A DNA stretch of 21,466 bases, from contig CAKZLA010000005.1 of assembly GCA_937124525.1 (NCBI GenBank), positions 1-21,466 on the forward strand, written 5' to 3'. This document shows positions 1-8,309 of the stretch, piece by piece (position 1 is the stretch's first letter; each line of letters starts with the position of its first letter). Below the pieces are notes generated by a model. The model was not told the origin of the DNA and searched no databases. It saw only the letters and a program-made list of their open reading frames with translations. Position numbers and translations under genes: made by a program. The stretch comes from an uncultured Desulfobacterium sp. Lineage in GTDB: Bacteria > Desulfobacterota > Desulfobacteria > Desulfobacterales > Desulfobacteraceae.

Positions 1-99
1 GGAATGAATAAATTCGCCCAGCACCTTAAAGGTGCTGTCCGACATGTGAAAATCGGTATTGATTGCAGAATAATCCTCAGTCATGGGTCTGGTCAGCAT
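1..99 (-). CDS. cheR: CheR-type chemoreceptor methyltransferase, N-terminal fragment (runs off window)
   Basis: This is a short open frame on the minus strand that continues past the left edge. The visible residues include MSDSTFKVLGEFIHS, which resembles the start of CheR proteins, where a short helical N-terminal domain precedes the SAM-dependent methyltransferase domain. CheR methylates glutamates on chemoreceptors. The gene follows an MCP whose last five residues fit the CheR-tether pattern, which supports the call. The start is uncertain. An ATG at 99 has an AAGG 11 nt upstream, while ATGs at 84 and 45 are in frame with no clear ribosome binding site. The catalytic part is outside the window, so the assignment rests on about 30 residues plus context. 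Confidence 0.7.
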   Translation of the reverse strand, partial: MLTRPMTEDYSAINTDFHMSDSTFKVLGEFIHS

Positions 100-203
100 T
101 CATTTTAAGGCCTTGATCATAGTTTATTCCACATTTGTGATCAAACATAAAGAAGCTATACTTCAAGCAACTTTTTTGGACAAAACGATGATCAAGTCCC
201 ATT

Positions 204-2291
204 TTAATATTTTTCATAATCTCGATCCAGATCATAATTTGAATCTGTACCATCATCCAGGTCAAATTCAACCCCTCTTTTTGTAGCAGCAGTCTCCACA
301 ATACTTGATTTTTGTCTATAGCCTGGATCGTCATTCAGTGTAACGATTTTTTTAGTCTTTTTGTGGAGGTCAGGCCCATGTTTTTTTTTAGTTTCCTTGA
401 TCTTGAAAAATGAAATGACCTCTTTCAACTGCTCTGCCTGGGCAGACAACTCTTCGGCCGTGGACGACATCTCTTCTGAAACCGATGCATTTTGCTGAAT
501 CACCTGATCCAATTGCTGGAGAGCCTGGTTGATCTGCTCGGCACCGGAATTCTGTTCAGCAGACGATGCATTGATCTCCTGCACAAGTTCTGCTGTTTTA
601 CGAATGTCTGGTACTATTTGAGTCAGCATTTTACCGGCATTTTCCGCAATATCAACACTGGTGGAAGACAGCTTACTGATTTCGCCTGCAGCGGTCTGAC
701 TTCTTTCTGCCAGTTTTCTCACCGCATCCGCCACCACGGCAAACCCTTTTCCATGTTCACCTGCCCGGGCAGCCTCAATGGCGGCATTAAGGGCCAGCAT
801 ATTGGTCTGGCGGGCAATTTCTTCAATAATGGAGATTTTTTCGGCAATTTGTTTCATTGCAACCACGGTTTTTTCAACGGCCCCGCCACCTTTTTCCGCA
901 TCATTGGCGGCCTGGGTGGAGATATTTTCGGTTTGCTGGGCATTGTCGGCATTCTGGCGGATATTGCCAGACATTTGCTCCATGGACGATGCTGCCTGTT
1001 CACCCGAGGCAGCCTGTTCCGATGACCCCTGGGACAATTCCTCGGCTGTTGAACTAAGTTCAATACTTCCGGAGGCCACATTATCCGAAGCATATTTCAC
1101 ATCGGTTATCACCTCATTAATTCTTTGCACCATGTTTTGAAGGGCCACCATCAACTGGCCGACCTCATCCTTGCCCGGGATGTGAATTTTTACGGTCAAA
1201 TCCCCATTTGATAAATGGGTGGCCGCTTCAAGAGCGCTAAACAGAGGGCGAGTGATGGCCCGTGTGACCAGCCAGGTCAATAAAAATGCCAGAAAAACAC
1301 CCATCAGCGCCAGAACAATGGAAATGGTCAGGACTCTTTTCTGCACATTATTATAATAGACTTCTGCTTCAATCATCTCACTTTGCAATGATTCGGTGAT
1401 TTTATCCAGAACAGTCACAGTACTTAACCGCAGCGCACGCAGTTTTCCGCCCAGTTCCCTGAGAATCTGTTCATCCCGGGTCACGCTCAACACCTCTTTT
1501 TCCAAAGAGGTATTGATGTTGCCCAGCTGGGCCAGGGTCTTTTCCCGCAAGTCGTCGATGATACCGTTGAGCCGGATGATTTCACTGGTATTGTCATAGT
1601 CTGTCTTTAGCAACGGGAACATCCGGGTCTCAAACACCTCTATGTAGCTGGTATAAGTTTGGGCAAACCGGTCTGCTGCTACCCGTTCTACATCCGTATC
1701 CACCAGCTGCCTGACCCGGTCCATATCTTTGAAGGCCTCTACTTTTACTTTTGTATACTCTTTTGCGGTCTGTTCTATATTCCGGTTAATGACCGAATCT
1801 CCCATCACCGAATAGACCTGTCCAACCCGGATGGCGATTTGCTTGATTTTAAGCAGATCATTCAGACGGCTTTCCAAAGACACGTCCTTGCTCAGAATGG
1901 GAACTATCTGGGTTTCAAATATTTCCAGATAGGCGGTGAGATTCTTTTTAAATTCTTCGGCCCATGCCTTTTCCTGCTCTGTATCCGCCAGAGATCCAAC
2001 AAGGTCAATCTCTTTTTCAGTCTGAATCTTTGCCGCGTCGAAATTTTCGTGGGCTGTCTTCATATCCCGGTTTATGACGGCATCGGCCATGATCCCGTAA
2101 ATATCACTCACATGAACCATGATTTCATAAAGCTCCACAGTATCATCGGCTTTCTTGGCACCGTCATTTTGAATATCGCCCAGGGTATACATCTCGAAAA
2201 TCGAATAGCAGATCACGATGATAAAGATAAAGACCACGATGGAAAAACTCCCCAGCATTTTTTTCCCTATTTTAATATCTGAAAATTTCAT
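204..2291 (-). CDS. Methyl-accepting chemotaxis protein, two TM, duplicated sensor region, CheR tether
   Basis: Membrane chemoreceptor of 695 aa. TM1 is at about residues 16-32, an all-helical extracytoplasmic region at 33-320, TM2 at about 320-343, HAMP at about 344-397, and a coiled-coil signalling domain follows. The hairpin tip ([20 protein letters not shown]) is near 492-512. The sensor region holds two similar units of about 80 residues: one with [10 protein letters not shown] and [13 protein letters not shown], the next with [10 protein letters not shown] and [13 protein letters not shown]. This suggests tandem four-helix or HBM-like modules. The extreme C-terminus, DYEKY, fits the x-aromatic-x-x-aromatic pentapeptide that recruits CheR. 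I chose the ATG at 2291 because AAGGAAGG lies just upstream; the longer frame to 2312 would need a TTG start. It lies downstream of cheW and upstream of cheR. Ligand unknown. Confidence 0.95.
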   Translation of the reverse strand: MKFSDIKIGKKMLGSFSIVVFIFIIVICYSIFEMYTLGDIQNDGAKKADDTVELYEIMVHVSDIYGIMADAVINRDMKTAHENFDAAKIQTEKEIDLVGSLADTEQEKAWAEEFKKNLTAYLEIFETQIVPILSKDVSLESRLNDLLKIKQIAIRVGQVYSVMGDSVINRNIEQTAKEYTKVKVEAFKDMDRVRQLVDTDVERVAADRFAQTYTSYIEVFETRMFPLLKTDYDNTSEIIRLNGIIDDLREKTLAQLGNINTSLEKEVLSVTRDEQILRELGGKLRALRLSTVTVLDKITESLQSEMIEAEVYYNNVQKRVLTISIVLALMGVFLAFLLTWLVTRAITRPLFSALEAATHLSNGDLTVKIHIPGKDEVGQLMVALQNMVQRINEVITDVKYASDNVASGSIELSSTAEELSQGSSEQAASGEQAASSMEQMSGNIRQNADNAQQTENISTQAANDAEKGGGAVEKTVVAMKQIAEKISIIEEIARQTNMLALNAAIEAARAGEHGKGFAVVADAVRKLAERSQTAAGEISKLSSTSVDIAENAGKMLTQIVPDIRKTAELVQEINASSAEQNSGAEQINQALQQLDQVIQQNASVSEEMSSTAEELSAQAEQLKEVISFFKIKETKKKHGPDLHKKTKKIVTLNDDPGYRQKSSIVETAATKRGVEFDLDDGTDSNYDLDRDYEKY

Positions 2292-2349
2292 GCCTTCCTT
2301 TCTTATTCCCAATGTTTGAAGAACCAGAAGCCCTGTCGTTCAACTCAAT

Positions 2350-2856
2350 TTATGCCTGGACCGCTCCCTCATTTTTTTCAACTTCCTGGACAATGGTTAG
2401 TTCGTCTGCTGAAAAAACTTTGTCACTGTCCAGGATAATGATAAATTCATCATTTTTTTTGCCCATCCCTTTGATAAATTCTGTTTTCAGCCGTGTGCCT
2501 ATCTTGGGGGCCGGTTCAATCTGATCCGGTTCCATACTCATGACTTCCTGGACTGAATCTGCCATGATACCAAGCAGGGTCTGGGTCTCCTGAATATTGA
2601 TTTCAATGATGATAATGCATGTATCCACGGTTTTTTCCGCAGGGGACATACCGAATTTTAGCCTCAGATCCACCACGGGAACCACACCTCCACGAAGATT
2701 TATAACACCCTTGATAAACTTGGGCATGCGGGGGACTTTGGTTATTTTGGTAAAATCAAGAACCTCCCGGACCTGGGTGATATCCATTGCATAGGTTTCC
2801 TGATCCAGAATAAAGCTTAAGTATTGGCTGGTTTGGGTTATACCGGGAACACTCAT
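2350..2856 (-). CDS. cheW: CheW, chemotaxis coupling protein
   Basis: A 168-aa single CheW domain that links receptors to the CheA P5 domain in the cytoplasmic array. Typical elements are present: an N-terminal beta region with YLSFILDQETYAMDITQVREV, the stretch KVPRMPKFIKGVINLRGGVVPVVDLR, and a C-terminal half containing FIKGMGKKNDEFIIILD. The length is normal for the family. The ATG at 2856 has a good Shine-Dalgarno (GAAGGAGA) about 6 nt upstream; an in-frame ATG at 2874 has none and would add six residues. It sits between cheA (86-nt gap) and the MCP (58-nt gap) on the same strand and is presumably co-transcribed with them. Confidence 0.97.
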   Translation of the reverse strand: MSVPGITQTSQYLSFILDQETYAMDITQVREVLDFTKITKVPRMPKFIKGVINLRGGVVPVVDLRLKFGMSPAEKTVDTCIIIIEINIQETQTLLGIMADSVQEVMSMEPDQIEPAPKIGTRLKTEFIKGMGKKNDEFIIILDSDKVFSADELTIVQEVEKNEGAVQA

Positions 2857-2942
2857 TTTTTCTCCTTCGATCATATATAAAATACGGGTTTGCTTTTATT
2901 TTCGTCAATTTGGAGGTATATGTAAGGATGCTCAATCACTGA

Positions 2943-5042
2943 TCAATAATTGATGACCTGGTCCACCTTTTCCAGGAGCACATTGGTATCCAGAATCAAT
3001 GCCACCGTACCGTCTCCGAGAATGGTGGCCCCTGAAATATCATTGATATTTTTGAAAATCGGCCCCAGGGTCTTGATAACGGTCTGGTGGCCACCGATCA
3101 CGTGATCCACGACAAACCCGATACGTTCAGAATGGACATCCACAATCACCATGTGCTCAAGATCTGCAGTTTTATCATTAATGCCGAAATGATCCCTCAA
3201 CCGGATATAGGGGACAATCTCTCCCCTGACATTGAGAATATTTCTCCCCTTTGCCTTTTCTTTTTGTTGGTCCATTTCAACACATTCTTGCACACTCATC
3301 AGGGGCAGGACAAAGAAGTTTTCACCGATGGTCACCAGAAGTCCGTTGATAATGGCCAGGGTCAACGGCAGTTTCAAGGTAATAATGGTTCCTTCTCCGG
3401 GTCTGCTGTCCACATCAATGGTGCCCCGCAGCATATCAATGGTTCGTTTGACCACATCCATGCCCACGCCCCGGCCGGAAACAGTGGTGACCGTCTGGGC
3501 AGTTGAAAAACCAGGGGCAAAAATTAGTTTGAAAATCTCTTTTTCAGACAGGTCATCATTCTCTGAAACCAGGCCCTTTTCCCTGGCTTTTTCCAGAATA
3601 TTTTCTGCATTTAACCCGGCACCATCATCCTGAATGGTAATCATGACATTTGTCCCGACATGGACGGCGGAGAGGAAAATAGTTCCTGTGGCGGTTTTAC
3701 CGTTTTTTTCCCTGACCTCTGCGGTTTCAATTCCATGATCAATACAGTTGCGGATTAAATGGACTAGGGGATCATCCAGTCGCTCCAGAATGATTTTGTC
3801 CATTTCAGTTTCTGCCCCGCTGGTGTTCAGTTTGATTTCCTTTCCAAGTTCAGATGACAGATCCCGGACCAGACGTCTGAATTTGCTGAATGTTGCACCA
3901 ATTGGCATCATTCTTATATTCAAGACATTGTCCCGAAGTTCTCCGGTCAGTCGTTGAATGTCTTCCACAGGACCGTCCAGATCGGTGTGGTCAATATCGG
4001 CTGCCACCTGGGTTAAGCTTGCCTGGGTGATGACAAGTTCCCCCACAAGGTTGATCAGTTTATCCAGGCGGTCCGACGGAACCCGCACCGAACTTGAGGC
4101 AGCACTTTGTTGAACGTTTCTCAAGGCCTGCTGTTCCTTTAGGGCGGAATTTATTTTTTCCTTAGAGATGACTCCCTCGTCAAGCAGTACCTCTCCGATT
4201 CGTTTTTGACGGTCAAGTGCTTTGTCAATGTTCTCCCGGGTTATATCTCCTCTGTCCACCAGGATATCTCCGAGTTTGGGAAGAGACTCTTTAGGCTCGG
4301 TGATGACATGCTCCTGGATAACGGATATGGATATTTCACTATCATCTTCCACAAAGATAAAAACATCTTTAATGGCATTTACACCAAATGTTGTGGTTAA
4401 TGTGATATCCCAGCCCAGGTAAAAGCGTTCAGGATCAAAATTGTTCAGGTCCGGCAGGTGGTCAGTCCGTGCATTGATACGGCAATCTCCCAGACTGCCA
4501 AGCTCATCCAGAAGCAGTATAGGGTCCATACCCGTTGAGAAAATGTTTTCGTTGGGTTTAAACCTGATCCTATAACTGGTATTGATCTGCTTTGACTTTG
4601 ATTCTTCCTGTTGGGGAGAAATAGAAAACTCCGTTTCTTTTTCCCCATCTGGGAGGTCGTCGGGAATCAATTCCTGAAGACCTGCAATAATGATTTCCCC
4701 ATTTTTCTTTTCTTCAGGCCCGATTCCGTCAGAGGACTCCAGCATCTGTTTAATATGATCTCTTGAAGACAAAACCAGGTTGATCAATGCTTCGGTGATC
4801 GGTACCAGACCTTCTCGAACTTTGTCCATGGCGCTTTCAACATGGTGGGTAAATGCTGCAATATCATCAAATCCGAACATTGCGCCTGACCCCTTGATAG
4901 TGTGCATGGCCCGGAACAGACGGTTGACAGCTTCAAGGTCCTCTGGATTTTCTTCAATATCAAGAATGGATTCCTCAACCTGAACCAGGAGTTCCTGAGC
5001 TTCCTGACGATACCCTTCACTGAATTTGTTTTCTTCAGACAT
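2943..5042 (-). CDS. cheA: CheA, chemotaxis histidine kinase with a repeat-bearing linker
   Basis: A 699-aa kinase that autophosphorylates and passes phosphate to CheY. The Hpt (P1) domain is at about 1-105, with the phospho-acceptor His47 in AMHTIKGSGAMFG. Residues 155-240 form an uncharacterised alpha/beta segment where P2 is usually found. Residues 256-304 contain two 24-residue repeats (KLGDILVDRGDI... and RIGEVLLDEGVI..., each ending in Q) separated by one residue. P3 dimerisation follows at about 320-385. The P4 ATPase has the N box HLIRNCIDHGIE, G1 DDGAGL and G2 GRGVGMDVV. The CheW-like P5 domain occupies about 560-699. AAGGAAG precedes the ATG at a good distance. The 274-bp gap upstream could hold its own promoter. 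Confidence 0.97.
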   Translation of the reverse strand: MSEENKFSEGYRQEAQELLVQVEESILDIEENPEDLEAVNRLFRAMHTIKGSGAMFGFDDIAAFTHHVESAMDKVREGLVPITEALINLVLSSRDHIKQMLESSDGIGPEEKKNGEIIIAGLQELIPDDLPDGEKETEFSISPQQEESKSKQINTSYRIRFKPNENIFSTGMDPILLLDELGSLGDCRINARTDHLPDLNNFDPERFYLGWDITLTTTFGVNAIKDVFIFVEDDSEISISVIQEHVITEPKESLPKLGDILVDRGDITRENIDKALDRQKRIGEVLLDEGVISKEKINSALKEQQALRNVQQSAASSSVRVPSDRLDKLINLVGELVITQASLTQVAADIDHTDLDGPVEDIQRLTGELRDNVLNIRMMPIGATFSKFRRLVRDLSSELGKEIKLNTSGAETEMDKIILERLDDPLVHLIRNCIDHGIETAEVREKNGKTATGTIFLSAVHVGTNVMITIQDDGAGLNAENILEKAREKGLVSENDDLSEKEIFKLIFAPGFSTAQTVTTVSGRGVGMDVVKRTIDMLRGTIDVDSRPGEGTIITLKLPLTLAIINGLLVTIGENFFVLPLMSVQECVEMDQQKEKAKGRNILNVRGEIVPYIRLRDHFGINDKTADLEHMVIVDVHSERIGFVVDHVIGGHQTVIKTLGPIFKNINDISGATILGDGTVALILDTNVLLEKVDQVINY

Positions 5043-5316
5043 GACAGGCTTCCTTATTGTTAATCCAGATTAATATGGTATAAAAATTATTCGGGTCTTC
5101 GCGGGCTAATACAGCACGGCGTAAGTCTTATTAAGCTTAACGAAGACACTTTCTTCAACCCGACAGGGCGATTCTGCATAAAAAAGCAGCGAATGATTTA
5201 TGCCGAGTTGTATTCTTGTGATTGAGATATGATTGCCGCGCTCAATTTTCAGCATTTGCGCATCAGCGACTGTGAATTTTCACACAAATTCATGATGAGC
5301 CAATTATTCTAAGAGG
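5043..5316. other. Intergenic region between cheY and cheA
   Basis: This 274-bp non-coding gap interrupts an otherwise tightly spaced cluster. It contains several inverted repeats: GTCTTCG at 5095-5101 against CGAAGAC at 5141-5147, the 10-bp palindrome TTAAGCTTAA at 5131-5140, and the 14-bp inverted repeat at 5271-5284 listed separately. No convincing sigma70, sigma28 or sigma54 promoter was found by eye on the minus strand, and no T-tract follows a strong stem. It may hold an internal promoter or a partial terminator for cheA, but this is not shown. Confidence 0.5.
5271..5284. repeat. 14-bp inverted repeat (operator-like) upstream of cheA
   Basis: TGTGAATTTTCACA is a perfect 6-bp inverted repeat around a TT centre. 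The arms resemble CRP/FNR-family half-sites (TGTGA...TCACA), but the spacer is 4 bp rather than the 6 bp of CRP sites. It lies about 30 bp past the cheY stop and about 230 bp before the cheA start. It could be an operator or part of a weak hairpin. Confidence 0.35.
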
Positions 5317-5682
5317 TTATCTGAGAACTTTTTTGATAACACCCAGAAGTTGTTCGGGTTTAAAGGGCTTTACAATCCATCCCGTGGCTCCGGCCTCCTT
5401 GCCTTTTACCTTCATTTCCGGCTGGGATTCGGTCGTCAGCATGATGATGGGGATAAATTTATACGCAGCTTTTGCCCGAACAAGTTTGATCAATTCAATC
5501 CCGTCAATCCGGGGCATGTTCAAATCTGTGATTAGCATATGGATCTGATGGTCGGCAAGTTTGTTAATGGCATCCTGGCCATCAACGGCTTCAACAATAT
5601 CATATCCTGCCTGTTTTAAGGTAAAACTCACCATCTGCCTTACACTGCTGGAATCATCAGCCGTCATGATTAATCGGGACAT
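5317..5682 (-). CDS. cheY: CheY-like single-domain response regulator
   Basis: A 121-aa receiver with no output domain, the expected soluble phospho-acceptor of CheA. The acidic pair D9/D10 is in TADDSSSVRQM, the phospho-acceptor D53 is in ITDLNMPRIDG, the switch Thr is in MLTTES (83-84), and K105 is in WIVKPF. All catalytic residues are present. The Shine-Dalgarno AAAGGAGA lies within the last codons of the STAS gene, and only 2 nt separate the STAS stop from this ATG, so the two are probably translationally coupled. The motor or other target is not in the window. Confidence 0.95.
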   Translation of the reverse strand: MSRLIMTADDSSSVRQMVSFTLKQAGYDIVEAVDGQDAINKLADHQIHMLITDLNMPRIDGIELIKLVRAKAAYKFIPIIMLTTESQPEMKVKGKEAGATGWIVKPFKPEQLLGVIKKVLR

Positions 5683-5684
5683 TC

Positions 5685-5999
5685 TCAGTTCTCCTTTTTA
5701 TCCAATAGAAAATAATCTTCAGGTGTCAGGCCTGTCCGAACCGCCATATCCATCACACAATCCAAATCGCCTTTTAATATAAATGTTTTTTTTTGGGTGG
5801 TGGCTTCCCGGCTGAAGACACAGAGCAGCTGAATCCCTAAGGCATCGCACTCGCTGGTATCGCAAAAATTGAGCCTCACCCCCGTGTTATCCATGAACTG
5901 TCCGGTCAGCGTTTCTTTTAAAGCCGACACATGTACAGCGGTTAAAGGTCCTTGGTGGACGATTTCCATGATGCCTTTTTCATCTACTGTTTCAATCAT
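5685..5999 (-). CDS. STAS-domain protein lacking the phospho-serine
   Basis: A 104-aa protein with the layout of a STAS (anti-sigma-factor antagonist) domain: an N-terminal beta strand pair, a helix, then LNFCDTSECDALGIQLL and REA. The usual D-S-S-G motif, whose first Ser is phosphorylated in SpoIIAA-type proteins, reads D52-A53-L54-G55 here. It therefore cannot be switched by phosphorylation at that place. STAS proteins next to chemotaxis genes are known; their role is often a scaffold or partner in receptor arrays. Here it lies between the MCP-like gene (20-nt gap) and cheY (2-nt gap). AAAGGAAAG precedes the ATG. The family is fairly certain; the function is unknown. Confidence 0.8.
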   Translation of the reverse strand: MIETVDEKGIMEIVHQGPLTAVHVSALKETLTGQFMDNTGVRLNFCDTSECDALGIQLLCVFSREATTQKKTFILKGDLDCVMDMAVRTGLTPEDYFLLDKKEN

Positions 6000-6019
6000 T
6001 GGCTTTCCTTTTTACAGCT

Positions 6020-7861
6020 CTAAAACAATTCAATATTATCATCAAACGTTTCATTCTCTTTATCTGCTTCAATATCCAAAGACTCATTCGATGTATCCTG
6101 TTTTTTAACACAGCTGTCTAAGGGTATTGATTTTAAATTTTCATCCTCGGAAATACGGTTATGAATAATTCTCTCGCTTTCCATGGTGTAGCGTTTGGAA
6201 AGAGTTTCAATATGGCCGGTATCCGATTGATCTTCCGTATCTATCAACGGCTCAAGGGAAGATACCAGTTCATCCAATATTACTCCTGAGTGGCGGAGCT
6301 GTTCGACCCAGACGTTTAAAAACAAAAGCTCTTTTCCGGTCTTTTCAATTTTTTCTTCCAACACTTGGGCAATTTTAGATACATGATCGGAATCATTTTT
6401 TTGAAGATCAAGGGCTTTAGAAATTTCTTTGGTACGGGTATCAAGCGAAATTTTTTCAAAAGACTGAATGAATGTATCCTCCTTATCAGCTGTCAACAAC
6501 CTGGCTATTTCAGAGATGGATGTCAGATTTTTAAGTGCTTTTTCAACAAGTCCGGTGCAGTCAAGCGATATATTGCTGATTTCCCGGGCCAGCACCTCAA
6601 GGGTAAAACCTTTTTCTCCAAGCTTGGTGGTCATAATAATCGCATTCAAGGCCTTATGCTTAAGTCCGATGTTAATGCTGTCTATCTGACCTGCAGATTG
6701 AGACAGAACGGTGATAACATCAGAAGATTCCTGGATGGTCTTTATCATCTCGCCCCCCAGGTTTCGACCCTGATCCTGAAGCTGTTTCAATTCTTTCATC
6801 CGCCCTGTAATTGACTTAAATTCCGTTTCAAGGCTGGTGGCTTGATTTTTAGAAGTTCCTGATTCATTAAGAAGGTGTTTTAAACTACCGACCTTTCTGC
6901 TGATTTCTTGAAAAGAGAACATGATCTTTTCATAGGCCTGGTGTATTTCATTGATCACATTAAGCAGCTGGTCATATTGAACTTTAAGAATATCAACTAT
7001 CCGTCCTGAAATTTTTATGGTATTAGTTGCCTTGGCATTTATCAAATACGGTTGTTCATTTAATAGTTCCATCACATCTTCAAACGCTTCAGTAATATGC
7101 TCCAACTGCTGTCTTGCAATATCATGAAATTGAATGGCCATTACAATTTCACCAATCATCTTTTGAATGGCTTGTGCCGTGTGCTGTGCCTGTTCCAGAG
7201 TATGACAGGATATATCCGCAAGGCTCTGGATATTTCCCATGGTTTTCATTACCGCATCCCGAGCCCCGTTGGTCAAAACTTTAATTTCCTCAATCCTATC
7301 GCTGATGCCGGAAATACCTGACCTCTGCCCTGCTAACGCCATGGTTGAATCCACAATCATTTTTTCCGCCATTTCATTAATTTTAACGGAAAGTTCTTTA
7401 ATTTCTTCAGCAAAGCCTTCAAACATATCCATGGCTTCTCTGGAACGACAGCCTTCAATATCAAAGTTTAATCCCACAACATTCAGAAAACGGGATTCGC
7501 TTTTTAAATGAATACATAAATTGCACATATTTTCAAGGTATTGACCACTTTCACTGATATGGTCCATATTGGAAGCGATTTTTACAGAATACCCAGACAG
7601 TTCCGCAAGAACGTCGCTAATTGATTTTTCAATAACCTGAATGATATTTTCCTCGGATTTTACATTGAACCGCTCAGCCGCATGGGTAATTATTTTTATC
7701 AGGTTTTCAGATTCCGAGTAGATGGTCTGTAGAGACTGTCCCAATTCAAGAAAATTTGATTCCGTGTCGGTCATGCTTTTAATAATATTGCTGGAAAGAA
7801 TGCCCAGAGTTGGATTGATCGTTTCAATACTGTTTTGTTTGACTTCGTTTGATGTATTCAT
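6020..7861 (-). CDS. Soluble MCP-like coiled-coil protein with a CheZ-like DxxxQ motif
   Basis: A predicted 613-aa, almost all-helical cytoplasmic protein with no signal peptide or TM segment. Two regions resemble degenerate MCP hairpin tips: about 128-158 (VVGLNFDIEG... GFAEEIKELS) and about 395-431 (HKALNAIIMTTKLGEKGF). This suggests an internal duplication. Between them is EIVMAIQFHDIARQQLEHI, which aligns with the CheZ phosphatase helix around MAQDFQDLTGQ. The catalytic Asp and Gln of CheZ correspond to D247 and Q251. The C-terminal 90 residues are acidic and probably disordered. It is the first gene of the cluster, ahead of STAS and cheY, which fits a CheY phosphatase or array component (inference). 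The ATG at 7861 has AAAGGA upstream; frames to 7894 (ATG) and 7912 (TTG) lack a good site. Confidence 0.85.
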   Translation of the reverse strand: MNTSNEVKQNSIETINPTLGILSSNIIKSMTDTESNFLELGQSLQTIYSESENLIKIITHAAERFNVKSEENIIQVIEKSISDVLAELSGYSVKIASNMDHISESGQYLENMCNLCIHLKSESRFLNVVGLNFDIEGCRSREAMDMFEGFAEEIKELSVKINEMAEKMIVDSTMALAGQRSGISGISDRIEEIKVLTNGARDAVMKTMGNIQSLADISCHTLEQAQHTAQAIQKMIGEIVMAIQFHDIARQQLEHITEAFEDVMELLNEQPYLINAKATNTIKISGRIVDILKVQYDQLLNVINEIHQAYEKIMFSFQEISRKVGSLKHLLNESGTSKNQATSLETEFKSITGRMKELKQLQDQGRNLGGEMIKTIQESSDVITVLSQSAGQIDSINIGLKHKALNAIIMTTKLGEKGFTLEVLAREISNISLDCTGLVEKALKNLTSISEIARLLTADKEDTFIQSFEKISLDTRTKEISKALDLQKNDSDHVSKIAQVLEEKIEKTGKELLFLNVWVEQLRHSGVILDELVSSLEPLIDTEDQSDTGHIETLSKRYTMESERIIHNRISEDENLKSIPLDSCVKKQDTSNESLDIEADKENETFDDNIELF

Positions 7862-8309
7862 ATCAATTCCTTTGGGTTTAGCTCTTTTGGGCATCTTTAT
7901 ATATTGCCCCAAAAGTACTTGAGTCTTTCCCGGAAATGCGCCCGCTCATTCAAAAAGTGTAAAGTCCTTTTGTAAGGATGCCCTTTTTTGCAACAGGTAT
8001 AGTATTCCTGTCTCAAGCCAGTAGCATTATTATAGAGATGCACCATAACAAAATGCCCTCAATGATACAATACTTTTGCTTGTGAAAAATCCTTGTTTTC
8101 TGTATCTTTAATATTTTCAATCTAACTCATGAAATATGAGAAAATAGATGTCATAATACAGTATGTCTTCTTGTTTGTAGAGTCCTAACCTGGACAAGCC
8201 AGAACCAAAAAGTTTTTCTGATTCTTTTGCCAAAATAACACGAAAATAAGAGATAAGAATTTAAACAGCTCCAATAATTGCATAGGTAAACTTAAGGATA
8301 TCGTCGCCC
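7862..8309. other. Divergent intergenic region
   Basis: These 448 non-coding, AT-rich bases separate the minus-strand chemotaxis cluster from the plus-strand sigma54 activator, so they should hold both promoters. For the minus strand, a TATAAT (8034 down to 8029) is the best -10 but has no good -35. For the plus strand, a weak candidate at 8080-8108 is listed separately. Small inverted repeats occur at 8126-8140 (CTCAT/ATGAG, 5-nt loop) and around 7970-7984 (TCCTT/AAGGA). No sigma28 or sigma54 consensus and no small gene were found. Confidence 0.5.
8080..8108 (+). promoter_or_regulatory. Weak candidate sigma70 promoter for the 8310 gene
   Basis: TTGTGA (8080-8085) and TATCTT (8103-8108) are separated by 17 bp, matching 4 of 6 bases in each box. 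This would leave a leader of about 195 nt. In AT-rich intergenic DNA such matches are expected by chance, so this is only a candidate. Confidence 0.25.

Noticed and set aside
77..334. Minus-strand open frame of 85 codons overlapping the MCP 3' end
   Set aside because: It lies out of frame with both the MCP and the cheR start, has low-complexity composition and no family resemblance.
1659..2282. Plus-strand open frame of 207 codons
   Set aside because: Antisense to the MCP sensor region; no domain and no ribosome binding site.
2942..2954. Inverted repeat ATCAAT-A-ATTGAT at the cheA stop codon
   Set aside because: Short, AT-rich, overlaps coding sequence and has no T-tract; likely chance.
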